Shown: in pieces, positions 33,957-42,242 of the stretch
Numbering within the stretch: the stretch's first letter is position 1
How the letters are laid out: the number at the start of each line of letters is the position of its first letter
NCBI RefSeq assembly: GCF_009650605.1
Contig: NZ_WAJT01000001.1
Span: forward strand, 1,178,001-1,242,000
Direction of reading: 5' to 3'
DNA length: 64,000 nucleotides
Origin: Labrenzia sp. CE80
GTDB lineage: Bacteria; Pseudomonadota; Alphaproteobacteria; Rhizobiales; Stappiaceae
Program-made: the position numbers and the translations under genes
The notes under the pieces: generated by a model
The model's database searches: none
What the model was told of the DNA's origin: nothing
Seen by the model: only the letters and a program-made list of their open reading frames with translations

Positions 33957-35063
33957 ATGAAGATCCAATCCATCGAGACGTTCACAGATGAGTTCGTGTG
34001 CTTTGTTCGTGTGACGACAGACACTGGTGCGCAGGGCTGGGGGCAGGTCGCGCCCTATTGTGCCGACATCACCGCGGAGGTTGTTCACCGCCAGGTGGCG
34101 CCTTACGCCCTGGGGCGGGACGCCTACGACATTGCCCATCTGATGGACATTATTCCCGACAGGGAGCACAAGTTTCCAGGGGCCTATTTGCGCCGTGCGA
34201 TGGGGGGGCTGGATACAGCGCTGTTTGATCTGCGTGGCAAGATCGAAAGCAAGCCTGTCTGTGAATTGCTCGGGGGAACGCCAGGAAAAGTACGGGCCTA
34301 CGCGTCTTCCATGAAGCGCGACATCACGGCGAAAGACGAAGCGGACCGTCTAAAGAAAGAGCAGGATGATTTCGGCTTTACAGCCTTCAAATTTCGCATT
34401 GGCGCGGAATGTGGCCGCGATCAGGACGAATGGCCTGGGCGGACTGAAGAAATTGTCCCGACGATGCGCAAGGCTTTTTCAGACGACGTCGCTTTGCTGG
34501 TCGATGCAAACTCCTGCTACTCTCCCGCCAGAGCAATTGCGGTCGGCAGATTCCTGCAAGACAACGGCATTTCCCACTACGAGGAGCCTTGCCCTTATTG
34601 GCATTATGATCAGACCAAGCAGGTAACTGATGCGTTGGAGATCGATATCACCGGCGGCGAGCAGGATTGCTCGCTCGTCGATTGGCAACGCATGATCGAC
34701 GACCGCGTCGTGGATGTGATCCAGCCCGATATTTGTTATCTCGGGGGCATGGTGCGGACCATGAAAGTGGCGGAGATGGCGCATCAGGCCGGATTGCCGT
34801 GTACGCCACATGCCGCCAACCTCTCAATGGTGACGCTGTTCACCATGCATCTGCTTCGGGCTATTCCAAACGCTGGCAAATACCTGGAATTCTCCATCGA
34901 GAAAGAAGACTATTATCCTTGGCAATACGGCCTATTTGCCTCTTCGCCCTTTGACATTGTCGATGGTAACGCTGTGGTCACCGACACGCCTGGATGGGGT
35001 GTCGACATCAATCCGTCGTGGCTTGAAAAGTCCCGTTACAAGATCAGTGAATTGGAAGCCTGA
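33957..35063 (+). CDS. Enolase-superfamily enzyme (mandelate racemase/muconate lactonizing enzyme family)
   Basis: A 368-residue enzyme; the start at 33957 opens with the family N-terminal MKIQSIETFTDEFVCFVRV, while the longer frame to 33576 runs antisense to the MocR gene and is discarded. Metal ligands are Asp183 (LLVDANSCY), Glu209 or 210 (HYEEPCP) and Glu235 (GGEQD). The second-strand base motif reads K-F-R (Lys145, Arg147), not the K-x-K of mandelate racemase, and His285 lies in PHAANLS. This pattern is nearer to sugar-acid dehydratases than to racemases. It is followed after 2 bases by an aldehyde dehydrogenase, and it is divergent from the MocR gene. Confidence 0.85.
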   Translation: MKIQSIETFTDEFVCFVRVTTDTGAQGWGQVAPYCADITAEVVHRQVAPYALGRDAYDIAHLMDIIPDREHKFPGAYLRRAMGGLDTALFDLRGKIESKPVCELLGGTPGKVRAYASSMKRDITAKDEADRLKKEQDDFGFTAFKFRIGAECGRDQDEWPGRTEEIVPTMRKAFSDDVALLVDANSCYSPARAIAVGRFLQDNGISHYEEPCPYWHYDQTKQVTDALEIDITGGEQDCSLVDWQRMIDDRVVDVIQPDICYLGGMVRTMKVAEMAHQAGLPCTPHAANLSMVTLFTMHLLRAIPNAGKYLEFSIEKEDYYPWQYGLFASSPFDIVDGNAVVTDTPGWGVDINPSWLEKSRYKISELEA

Positions 35064-35065
35064 CC

Positions 35066-36559
35066 ATGAAGAGCGCTGCTGAGCTGACTGCCGAATACCT
35101 GGAAACAGGAACTCTTGAAGGACTTCCGAACGGCCACTTCATTGACGGGGGCTTCTCCCGCCCCGGTCATAACCATTCCATGGAAAGTTTCGATCCGGGC
35201 TCGGCTAAGGCATTTGCCAGTTTCACGGCTGGGACTGAGGCCGATGTCGATGATGCGGTTGCCAATGCCCGCAAGGCGTTCGAGACATCTTGGCGTGACG
35301 TCCTGCCGGTCGAGCGGGCGCGAATCCTGCTCAGGGCGTCTCAGCTGATACTTGAAAACATCGATCGTTTCGCGATTGTTGAATGCCTCGACAGCGGCAA
35401 GCCTTTGAACGAGGCAATGGGCGATGTTCGCGGCGCGGCGAGGACATTCGAGTATTATGCCGGCGCCTGCGACAAGCTTCAGGGCGACAGCTTCCCGCTT
35501 GGGCCTGACTATCTTGGCTATTCCATTCATGAGCCGGTTGGTGTGACCGCCCATATCATCCCCTGGAATTTCCCCATTTCTACGGCTGCGCGCGGCTTTG
35601 CGCCTGCTTTGGCAGCTGGTTGCGCCGTTGTCGCAAAACCTGCCGAACAAACGCCGTTCACAGCCTTGATGTTGGCAGAGGTGCTGTCTCAGGCAGAGCT
35701 ACCCGATGGCATTTGCAATGTTCTGACCGGGACAGGCCAGGAGGTCGGCGCTCCGCTGACGCGCCACACGGGGGTGGATCATATCACCTTCACCGGCTCG
35801 GTCCTCACGGGAAGCACGGTGATGAAGACAGCGGCTGATGACATCACCCGTGTTGTTCTGGAACTTGGCGGAAAATCGCCGGTCGTCGTGATGAAGGATT
35901 GCGATCAGGACAAGGCTGTGGCCGGTGTTCTGGGCGCGATCTACGAACACGCCGGGCAGATCTGTTCAGCAGGGTCTCGTTTGATCATCGACAAGGCTAT
36001 TCACGACGACTTCCTGGAAGAGCTTGTCGCCAAGACCGAGGCCCTGAGCCTGGGGCATGGATTGCGCGATCCGAACGTCGGACCGGTGAATTCCGCCCAG
36101 CATCTGGACAAGATCAACGGCTTTCTTGATCGCGCCAAGGCACGTGGCCTGAATATTGTCGCAGGCGGCAATGTCACGGTCGATCCTGAAACCGGTGAAG
36201 GCTGGTTCTTTGAGCCGACGATTGTCGATGGTGTCGATCAGGCGGATGAGCTTGCGCAGGAAGAGGTCTTCGGGCCGGTTCTGACGGTGCAGGTCGCGGA
36301 CGATGCCGATCATGCGGTGGCGTTGGCGAATGACTGCCAGTATGGCCTGGTGGCGGGTATCTTCACCAAGGACTTTTCTGCCGCTCACCAAATGGCGCGT
36401 AAAATCGATGCCGGCCAGATCTACATCAACGAATATTTTGCCGGCGGGATCGAAGTTCCTTTTGGCGGCAACAAGAAATCCGGCTTTGGCCGTGAAAAAG
36501 GTATCGAGGGCCTCAAGAGCTACTGCAAAACCAAGAGCGTTGCCGCCAAAATTTCCTGA
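35066..36559 (+). CDS. NAD(P)-dependent aldehyde dehydrogenase
   Basis: A 497-residue ALDH-superfamily enzyme. The oxyanion/active-site stretch IIPWNFPIS, the catalytic base Glu266 in LELGGKSP and the nucleophile Cys300 in GQICSAGSR are all present, as is the cofactor loop FTGSVLTGS. The closest functional parallels by context are PuuC- or betaine-aldehyde-type enzymes that oxidise amino aldehydes produced by amine oxidases; the PuuB-like and GMC enzymes encoded 8 kb away in the same module could supply the aldehyde. It starts 2 bases after the preceding stop. Confidence 0.9.
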   Translation: MKSAAELTAEYLETGTLEGLPNGHFIDGGFSRPGHNHSMESFDPGSAKAFASFTAGTEADVDDAVANARKAFETSWRDVLPVERARILLRASQLILENIDRFAIVECLDSGKPLNEAMGDVRGAARTFEYYAGACDKLQGDSFPLGPDYLGYSIHEPVGVTAHIIPWNFPISTAARGFAPALAAGCAVVAKPAEQTPFTALMLAEVLSQAELPDGICNVLTGTGQEVGAPLTRHTGVDHITFTGSVLTGSTVMKTAADDITRVVLELGGKSPVVVMKDCDQDKAVAGVLGAIYEHAGQICSAGSRLIIDKAIHDDFLEELVAKTEALSLGHGLRDPNVGPVNSAQHLDKINGFLDRAKARGLNIVAGGNVTVDPETGEGWFFEPTIVDGVDQADELAQEEVFGPVLTVQVADDADHAVALANDCQYGLVAGIFTKDFSAAHQMARKIDAGQIYINEYFAGGIEVPFGGNKKSGFGREKGIEGLKSYCKTKSVAAKIS

Positions 36560-36582
36560 GACGATATCAGCGAGAGAACAAC

Positions 36583-36948
36583 ATGATCGACTTGAAAGCC
36601 TTCGTAGGCCTCGCCTCGACAGAGCTTGGCGCTTTCGCCGACAAGCCAACCACCCTGACCCTGGGCCAGCAAGAAGCGTCAAGCATGCTTTGGGTATCGG
36701 ACGATGGAGCAACCAAGATCGGCGTTTGGGAATGTACGCCTGGGCGCTTCACGGCTGACCGGACGGCTGCCGGGGAATACTGTCATATCATCTCCGGCCG
36801 GGCGTCCGTCTCCAATGCAGATGGCAGTGGCTCACGGGACATTGGCCCGGGTGATCTGCTGGTCCTGCCGCAGGGCTGGACCGGGGAGTGGGAGATCCAC
36901 GAGCATATGCGTAAGCTGTTCGTCATCAGCGCCTCTGGCAAAGCATAA
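36583..36948 (+). CDS. Cupin_3 (DUF861) domain protein
   Basis: A 121-residue single cupin of the DUF861/EutQ-like type, recognised by IGVWECTPGRFTADRTAAGEYCHIISGRASV (in part), the loop GSGSRDIGPGDLLVLPQGWTGEWEI (in part) and the conserved final RKLFVI strand. Usual family length. Small cupins of this type are often found with amine and ureide pathways; a direct function is not established. Last gene of the enolase/ALDH operon. Confidence 0.8.
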   Translation: MIDLKAFVGLASTELGAFADKPTTLTLGQQEASSMLWVSDDGATKIGVWECTPGRFTADRTAAGEYCHIISGRASVSNADGSGSRDIGPGDLLVLPQGWTGEWEIHEHMRKLFVISASGKA

Positions 36949-37043
36949 AGAAAGCAGTGACGGCTTGGACATAGCCCCAATTCAGGACCGTCGTGTGCAG
37001 CCAATTTTTTGCGGCCACACTAATTTGGAAATTTTCCAATGGT

Positions 37044-37952
37044 TTAGACGAGGTTTGAACTGGTCGCAGGGTTAATATCCTGCAGGAGCCGCATGAACGC
37101 TTTCATTGGTTCGGACAACTGCACTGAAGCCCGGTAGGCATAACCGGCAGTTGTTTCCCAGATCGGTTGTTTCAGCTTAATTTCTTGCAGGCCTGTCATG
37201 TGGGCGAGAGGCAACATTTGCGCCGGAATATGGGCAATGTAACTGCCGCTTTTTACGCCTTGCAGGAGACTGTGAATGGACGTCGTTTCGAACGCTATCT
37301 TGGGTGGTTCCAGTCCATTGGCGGCGAAGAAGGACGATATTCGTTCCGTGCCAACATAATCGCTTTTCAGCACCATCCAGGGATACTTATGAATAAGAAG
37401 CGCATCGACTTCCACTTCGCTTGCTAGTGGGTGGCTTGGGTCTGCTATCAGGACGTGATGAATATCGAACAATTTCTGTTTGATGATTTCCGACCTGTTG
37501 GGAAAGTCGAGCGAAACGCAAATGAGATCGAGTTCGCCATTGATAAGCTCTGGTACCAGCGTGTCTATGACACCGCCGATTAGCGAGATGGCGACGCCAG
37601 GCTGTTGTTTTTGAAGCTCAGCGACAATCGGTGGTAGGAGGCTGACGAGCCAAACTGGACCCGCGCCGATGCGCAGTGCGCCCGACCTGCCATCTCTCAG
37701 CTCCTGGATGCGGGAGATTGCATGGCGATATTCGTTTTCCATAACCTTGGCGTGATGAAATAGGACCTCGCCATACTTGGTGAGCCGCATGCCTGCTGGA
37801 ACGCGTTCGAACAGCGCGACTCCTAGCTCTTTTTCGAGCCGCATTATGCTCTTGGTGAGCGCTGGCTGACTGATGTGAAGAACTTCGGCAGCCTTGGTGA
37901 TGCTGCTTTTCTCAGCAACCACGAGAAAACTGCGAAGGAGCCTTGATTGCAT
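37044..37952 (-). CDS. LysR-family transcriptional regulator
   Basis: A 302-residue LysR protein: N-terminal helix-turn-helix (LRSFLVVAEKSSITKAAEVL, ISQPALTKSIMRLEKELGV) and a C-terminal two-lobed effector domain (LRIGAGPVWLVSLLPPIVAEL). It is divergent from the cyclase/SDR/TRAP operon starting near 38407, and a T-N11-A-type repeat lies 54 bases upstream of its start, so it probably regulates that operon and itself. Confidence 0.9.
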   Translation of the reverse strand: MQSRLLRSFLVVAEKSSITKAAEVLHISQPALTKSIMRLEKELGVALFERVPAGMRLTKYGEVLFHHAKVMENEYRHAISRIQELRDGRSGALRIGAGPVWLVSLLPPIVAELQKQQPGVAISLIGGVIDTLVPELINGELDLICVSLDFPNRSEIIKQKLFDIHHVLIADPSHPLASEVEVDALLIHKYPWMVLKSDYVGTERISSFFAANGLEPPKIAFETTSIHSLLQGVKSGSYIAHIPAQMLPLAHMTGLQEIKLKQPIWETTAGYAYRASVQLSEPMKAFMRLLQDINPATSSNLV

Positions 37953-38005
37953 ATTTCTCTTTCCGGAGCGGGGGCAAGTGTTTGGTGCGCCGCATTCTTA
38001 ATGGT

Positions 38006-38021
38006 TATGAAGAATCTCATA
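38006..38021. promoter_or_regulatory. Candidate LysR-regulator binding box
   Basis: TATGA-N6-TCATA, an interrupted inverted repeat with T-N11-A-like geometry, placed 54 bases upstream of the LysR gene start in the divergent region. Confidence 0.4.
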
Positions 38022-38368
38022 TCCAGAAGAGGTAGGCAAGGCGAGTGAGTAAACCGATTTGATCCAGCAGAAAGATCTTGCGGAACGATAGAAGGCGAGC
38101 CTTCCTAACGGCCTTCTACTTCAAGGCTATGTCACGGATAGACAATTCCTTAGGTGAGGAATCGAGAGCTCGGAACGTCGATCGCTCTTTCCATAGCCTC
38201 AGATTTAGCTTTCTGAGTTCTCGCCCACGAGGAAGGCTAACGCAAAGTGTCGGCTAGATCGGTTGCCTCATAACCAAAATCTATGACGGTTGGCTCAAAT
38301 CCTATTGGACGCATCACCTTTCCCTACGCAGGATGCCAGTGAAGAGCGCTGGAGCGCCGAAACTAAAG

Positions 38369-38389
38369 GCCCCGGGCCGGATCCGGGGC
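38369..38389 (+). other. GC-rich hairpin directly upstream of the cyclase ribosome site
   Basis: GCCCCGG (38369-38375) and CCGGGGC (38383-38389) with a 7-base loop end five bases before GGGAGG (38395-38400). Its position could influence ribosome access or mark an RNA switch. Confidence 0.45.
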
Positions 38390-38406
38390 GAACTGGGAGG
38401 ATGGCC

Positions 38407-39216
38407 ATGGCTGGCTATACCGAGGCCGAAACAGGCCTCGTTTTTCATGAGTTGAGTCATAAGTGGGGGCACGGCGCACCGTCTTTGCCTGGCTATGACG
38501 ACGTGGTCATGTACCGCAGTGTCAAACATGGGCAGCACGGCGTGATGGCTCACCGCATGCGCATGGTGATGCATTCGGGCACGCACATGAATGCTCCGAT
38601 CCACCTCATCCAGCGAGGAATTGGAGTCGGCGACATTGCAATGGAGCGACTTGTTGGCAATGGAGTTGTTGTTTCCATTCCTAAAGACCGCTGGGAGCTC
38701 GTGACGGCTGCTGACCTTGATGTTGCGACGCCTGAAATAGGTGAGGGTGACCTGGTCGTTATCGTGACCGGCTGGCACAAGAAATATTCAGATAGTCTGG
38801 AATATTTTGGCGATTCTCCAGGACTTTCGATCGAAGCGGCCGAGTGGCTGGTCGCCAAGAATGTCGGCTTGGTGGCGATCGATACGCCGCAGGTTGACCA
38901 TCCGCTTGCAACGTCCCTTGGTCCGCATCGGGGCGGCCCGCTCATGAACCGGCTTGTCGCCAAGTATCAGGATGCGACCGGACTGGATCCGACTAAAGAG
39001 CATCCCGTGTGGAACGGTGCGCACAAAGTGTTGCTCAGCGCAGGTATTCCGACGATCGAACAAGTCGGCGGTGATGTCGAAGATCTGCTCGGCAAGTCGG
39101 CATTTTTGCATGCCGCTCCCTGGTATTGGGCGGAAGGCGATGCCTGCCCCGTGCGGTTGGTCGCAATCTGTGACCCCAGCGGCAACCATCGAATTGATAC
39201 AGGCGCGGAAGCGTAA
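38407..39216 (+). CDS. Cyclase-family (kynurenine-formamidase-like) hydrolase, variant motif
   Basis: A 269-residue metal-dependent hydrolase of the cyclase family (PF04199). The start at 38407 has GGGAGG seven bases upstream; the frame is open to a TTG at 38290 but that stretch carries a hairpin and no family sequence. The core motif, normally H-x-G-T-H-x-D-x-P-x-H, reads HSGTHMNAPIH at residues 56-66, with Asn in place of the metal/structural Asp. The paralogue next door keeps the Asp. Family members hydrolyse formyl-kynurenine, cyclic amides or lactones, or act as isatin hydrolases. It opens an operon with a second cyclase, an SDR, a 3-hydroxyacyl-CoA-type dehydrogenase, a cupin and a TRAP transporter. 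Confidence 0.8.
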   Translation: MAGYTEAETGLVFHELSHKWGHGAPSLPGYDDVVMYRSVKHGQHGVMAHRMRMVMHSGTHMNAPIHLIQRGIGVGDIAMERLVGNGVVVSIPKDRWELVTAADLDVATPEIGEGDLVVIVTGWHKKYSDSLEYFGDSPGLSIEAAEWLVAKNVGLVAIDTPQVDHPLATSLGPHRGGPLMNRLVAKYQDATGLDPTKEHPVWNGAHKVLLSAGIPTIEQVGGDVEDLLGKSAFLHAAPWYWAEGDACPVRLVAICDPSGNHRIDTGAEA

Positions 39217-39230
39217 CAGGGGAGCGTATT

Positions 39231-40034
39231 ATGGCTGAAACCAAAACGAGAAACGGTCTCCGGTATTACAATCTCTCTCATCGCTGGGGCCATGGCATGC
39301 CCGAATGGCCTTCCACGCCTGGCATCAATGTCGGCGTGAAGAAATTTCATGCGAAAGACGGTTTGTATGTCACTGAATTCGAGGGGATTATGCATCGTGG
39401 TACGCATGTTGATGCGCCATTGCATGTCACGGAAAACACGCCAACTCTCACCGGATATCCGATCAGTACGTTCTTTGGCACCGGGGTGGCCGTCTCGATT
39501 CCCAAGAAGAAGTGGGAAGTCATTACGGCCGAGGATCTTGAGAACGCAACGCCTGCGATCCGTAAGGGCGACATCGTGATGATCAACACAGGCATGCACC
39601 ACAAGATGGCCGATACGGATGAATACTACGCTTACTCGCCCGGACTCTACGCCGATGGTGCCGAGTGGCTGGTTGAAAAGGGTGTCAAAATGGTCGGCGT
39701 GGATGTGCAGGCCAACGACCATCCCATGGCGACAAAGATGGTGGACCACGGTCTGGGGCCGACGCACCCGCATTTGATTGATGAATACAAGGAATACACC
39801 GGCAGGGACGTGAAGGAAGACTTCCCGCACTGGGAAGCTGCGCACAAAATTCTGATGGTGAAGGGCGGTATTCCCGGCATAGAGAATGTTGGCGGCGAGC
39901 TGGACCTGGTCACAGGCAAGCGATGCACATTCATGGCCTTCCCCTGGCGTTGGCCTGAAGGCGAAGGCTGCGGCGTTCGTATCGTCGCTGTGATTGATCC
40001 AGATCAGAATTTCCGCATACCGACCGGCGCATAG
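39231..40034 (+). CDS. Cyclase-family (kynurenine-formamidase-like) hydrolase
   Basis: A 267-residue cyclase-family protein with the canonical motif HRGTHVDAPLH at residues 55-65, plus the family N-terminal LSHRWGHGMPEWPSTPG and the late VGVDVQANDHPMATKM and AAHKILMVKGGIPGIENV segments. The two cyclases align over their full length and are 14 bases apart, so they arose by tandem duplication or form a heteromeric enzyme. Expected role: metal-dependent hydrolysis of a cyclic ester or amide whose product is then handled by the SDR and dehydrogenase downstream. Confidence 0.85.
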   Translation: MAETKTRNGLRYYNLSHRWGHGMPEWPSTPGINVGVKKFHAKDGLYVTEFEGIMHRGTHVDAPLHVTENTPTLTGYPISTFFGTGVAVSIPKKKWEVITAEDLENATPAIRKGDIVMINTGMHHKMADTDEYYAYSPGLYADGAEWLVEKGVKMVGVDVQANDHPMATKMVDHGLGPTHPHLIDEYKEYTGRDVKEDFPHWEAAHKILMVKGGIPGIENVGGELDLVTGKRCTFMAFPWRWPEGEGCGVRIVAVIDPDQNFRIPTGA

Positions 40035-40046
40035 GAGGATCCAAGT

Positions 40047-40856
40047 ATGAGCGAGATTACGCCCACTCTGCGCGACCCGTTGTCGATGTTCGATGTCAGG
40101 GATAATGTTGCAATCATAACAGGTGCTTCGGGAGCCTTCGGCCGGGCCTGCGCCCTGACGCTCGGCGCCCTTGGTAACAAGCTGGTCTTGGTGTCAGGAT
40201 CCGAAGACGAGCTGGCCGAAGTGCTAACCGAAGTGAAAGAGGTTGGTGGAGACGCCGTCACCATGAAACGGCGGCCGGATGCCCTGGGAGATGCCGAAGC
40301 CATTCGTGATTTTGCATTGCAGACCTACGGCAAGATCGATCAGCTGGTGATTGCATCTGGCTACAACAAGGCCGGCTTTATCCAGGAGATGGACTATGAG
40401 GACTGGCAAGCCGTGATGGATGCCAATGTCCGCGGTGCCTGGTTCATGGCGAAAGCTGTCGGAACCTATTGGATTGAAAACGAAATCAAAGGGAAAATGT
40501 TGATGATGTCGTCCGTTCGCGGCCGCCATGGCAACATTTCTGGCTACACGGCCTATTGCACATCCAAGGGCGGGTCGGATGCCCTGACGCGGGTGCTTGC
40601 CACTGAATGGGGGCAATATGGCATCACGGTCAATTCGATCGCGCCTACTGTATTTCGGTCCAAATTGACCGCCTGGATGTGGAGCGACGATCCAGTCGGG
40701 CAAGCCACCAAACAGCGTTCTCTTGCCCGTATTCCGCTCAAGCGCCTTGCTGAAGCAGAAGACCTGATGGGTATGGCGCTTTACCTTCTGTCGCCGGCGT
40801 CTGATTTCTGTACCGGGCAGATCATGTACGTCGATGGCGGCTTTACAGCCGGATAA
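40047..40856 (+). CDS. Short-chain dehydrogenase/reductase (SDR)
   Basis: A 269-residue classical SDR. Cofactor motif TGASGAFGRACALTLG, the structural region VIASGYNKAG (in the place of NNAG), catalytic Ser in MSSVRGRHG and the YxxxK pair in AYCTSKGG, with the C-terminal YVDGGFTAG. A gluconate 5-dehydrogenase-like oxidoreductase is the nearest general description. It follows the cyclase pair by 12 bases and precedes the 3-hydroxyacyl-CoA-type dehydrogenase by 11. Confidence 0.88.
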   Translation: MSEITPTLRDPLSMFDVRDNVAIITGASGAFGRACALTLGALGNKLVLVSGSEDELAEVLTEVKEVGGDAVTMKRRPDALGDAEAIRDFALQTYGKIDQLVIASGYNKAGFIQEMDYEDWQAVMDANVRGAWFMAKAVGTYWIENEIKGKMLMMSSVRGRHGNISGYTAYCTSKGGSDALTRVLATEWGQYGITVNSIAPTVFRSKLTAWMWSDDPVGQATKQRSLARIPLKRLAEAEDLMGMALYLLSPASDFCTGQIMYVDGGFTAG

Positions 40857-40867
40857 CAGGTTAGGCG

Positions 40868-41791
40868 ATGCAGAAACCGTTGAACATCACTGTCGTCGGT
40901 GCCGGTCTCATGGGGCATGGGATCGCCTATGTTCTGGCTCAGGCAGGCCACAGTGTGCGCGTGTACGATCGGGCGCAGGAAGCGCTTGCGAGCCTGCCGG
41001 AGCGTTTGGCGAAAATAGCAGATCTGTTCGGCGCTCCTCATGCCTTGATTGACACGGTTTCTGCGCATTCAGAACTCTCTGAGGCTGCGGAAAGCTCAGA
41101 TTTTGTTGTTGAGGCGGCGGCTGAGAATCTTGAGATCAAACAATTTATTGTTGCCAGCCTTGAGGCCGTCGTTTCCCAGCAAACCATCATTGCCTCAAAT
41201 ACATCGGCGCTGCCGATTACCAGGATTGCGGAGAAAGCCTTTAATCCTGAACGTATTGTTGGGTCCCATTTCTGGAACCCGCCACACCTTGTGAAACTGG
41301 TCGAGGTGGTCCAGGCGGAAAAAACTGCTCCCGAAGCCGTCGAGAAGACAATCTCGTTGCTTTCGGGCGTTGGCCATCACGCTGTGCATGTCAAGAAGGA
41401 TATTCCAGGGTTCATCGGCAACCGCTTGCAACATGCCCTAAAGCGCGAAGCCATCGATCTGGTTTCCAAGGGCGTATGTGATGCCGAAACGGTCGATGAC
41501 GTGGTCAAGCATGGCTTTGGTAAGCGCCTGGGTGTCTTGGGGCCTTTGGAGCAATCGGATCTGGTTGGCCTGGGTCTGACTAAGGCGATCCATAAAACCT
41601 TGATGCCGGATCTCGATCGAACCAATACGGTGCACCCTTTCTTGGAAGAGAAAGTCGTTTTAGGTCATCTCGGCATGGCATGTGGAGAGGGCTTTCGAAC
41701 CTGGACCTTGGAAGAGGCGGAGGCCGTCAGGAGCCGGTTGAACACTTTTCTTGTCGAACAGGCCAAAGCGGCCAAGACCAATGATCAATAG
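40868..41791 (+). CDS. 3-hydroxyacyl-CoA dehydrogenase family protein
   Basis: A 307-residue protein with the N-terminal Rossmann fold (VVGAGLMGHGIAYVLAQAG) and C-terminal 3HCDH domain. The catalytic His is in GSHFWNPPHLVKLVEVV and the conserved Asn in PGFIGNRLQHALKREA. Single-domain proteins of this length include 3-hydroxybutyryl-CoA, L-gulonate/carnitine-type and lambda-crystallin-like dehydrogenases, so the substrate may be a free hydroxyacid. It sits between the SDR and a small cupin in the cyclase operon. Confidence 0.85.
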   Translation: MQKPLNITVVGAGLMGHGIAYVLAQAGHSVRVYDRAQEALASLPERLAKIADLFGAPHALIDTVSAHSELSEAAESSDFVVEAAAENLEIKQFIVASLEAVVSQQTIIASNTSALPITRIAEKAFNPERIVGSHFWNPPHLVKLVEVVQAEKTAPEAVEKTISLLSGVGHHAVHVKKDIPGFIGNRLQHALKREAIDLVSKGVCDAETVDDVVKHGFGKRLGVLGPLEQSDLVGLGLTKAIHKTLMPDLDRTNTVHPFLEEKVVLGHLGMACGEGFRTWTLEEAEAVRSRLNTFLVEQAKAAKTNDQ

Positions 41792-41836
41792 ATCGGCGGT
41801 CTCCAGTCGGCGTTTTTCTGAGGAGAACGATAGAGC

Positions 41837-42172
41837 ATGTTGCAAGTGACACGATTTGATGCGGCAAAACCCTACGACGCCAAAAACCACTTTGGCATGA
41901 CGGCCATGCGGCTGCAGGGGCAGGGTGCGTCCGACTTGGAAGACTATTGGGTTGGATTTTCAACCTTTTTGCCCGGCGGTGGTGCCGAAAAGGCAGCCGC
42001 GCCAACCGCCAAGGTTTATGTGGTTCTTGACGGCGAGATTACGGTCACGACTGCCGAGGGAGACACTGTTCTTGGAAAGTTTGACTCTTGTTATCTGCCA
42101 CCGAGCCTTGAGCGATCAATAGAAAACAAGACCAATCACACGACGCAAATGCTGGTGATTTCGCCAAATTGA
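41837..42172 (+). CDS. Cupin domain protein
   Basis: A 111-residue small cupin-fold protein. The conserved stretch reads GGAEKAAAPTAKVYVVLDGEITV, followed by GKFDSCYLPPSLERSIEN; the usual first-motif H-x-H is absent, so metal binding is doubtful. GAGGAG precedes the start. It lies between the 3-hydroxyacyl-CoA-type dehydrogenase and the TRAP binding protein and probably belongs to the operon; role unknown. Confidence 0.7.
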   Translation: MLQVTRFDAAKPYDAKNHFGMTAMRLQGQGASDLEDYWVGFSTFLPGGGAEKAAAPTAKVYVVLDGEITVTTAEGDTVLGKFDSCYLPPSLERSIENKTNHTTQMLVISPN

Positions 42173-42242
42173 AGGCAATCTTCATTGAGGTGATCCGATC
42201 CATAGAAGACCGGGCATTTCACAAATATCTTGGGAGGAATAC

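Larger units (their letters stand above)
37953..38406. other. Divergent control region and structured leader of the cyclase operon
   Basis: About 450 bases between the LysR start and the preferred cyclase start. It contains a LysR-type box (38006-38021), inverted repeats TAGAAGGC/GCCTTCTA (38089-38118) and a competing pairing AGCCTTCC (38098-38105) with GGAAGGCT (38231-38238), and a GC-rich hairpin at 38369-38389 just before the ribosome site. No gene is seen apart from a 19-codon frame at 38283-38342 without a ribosome site. Confidence 0.45.
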
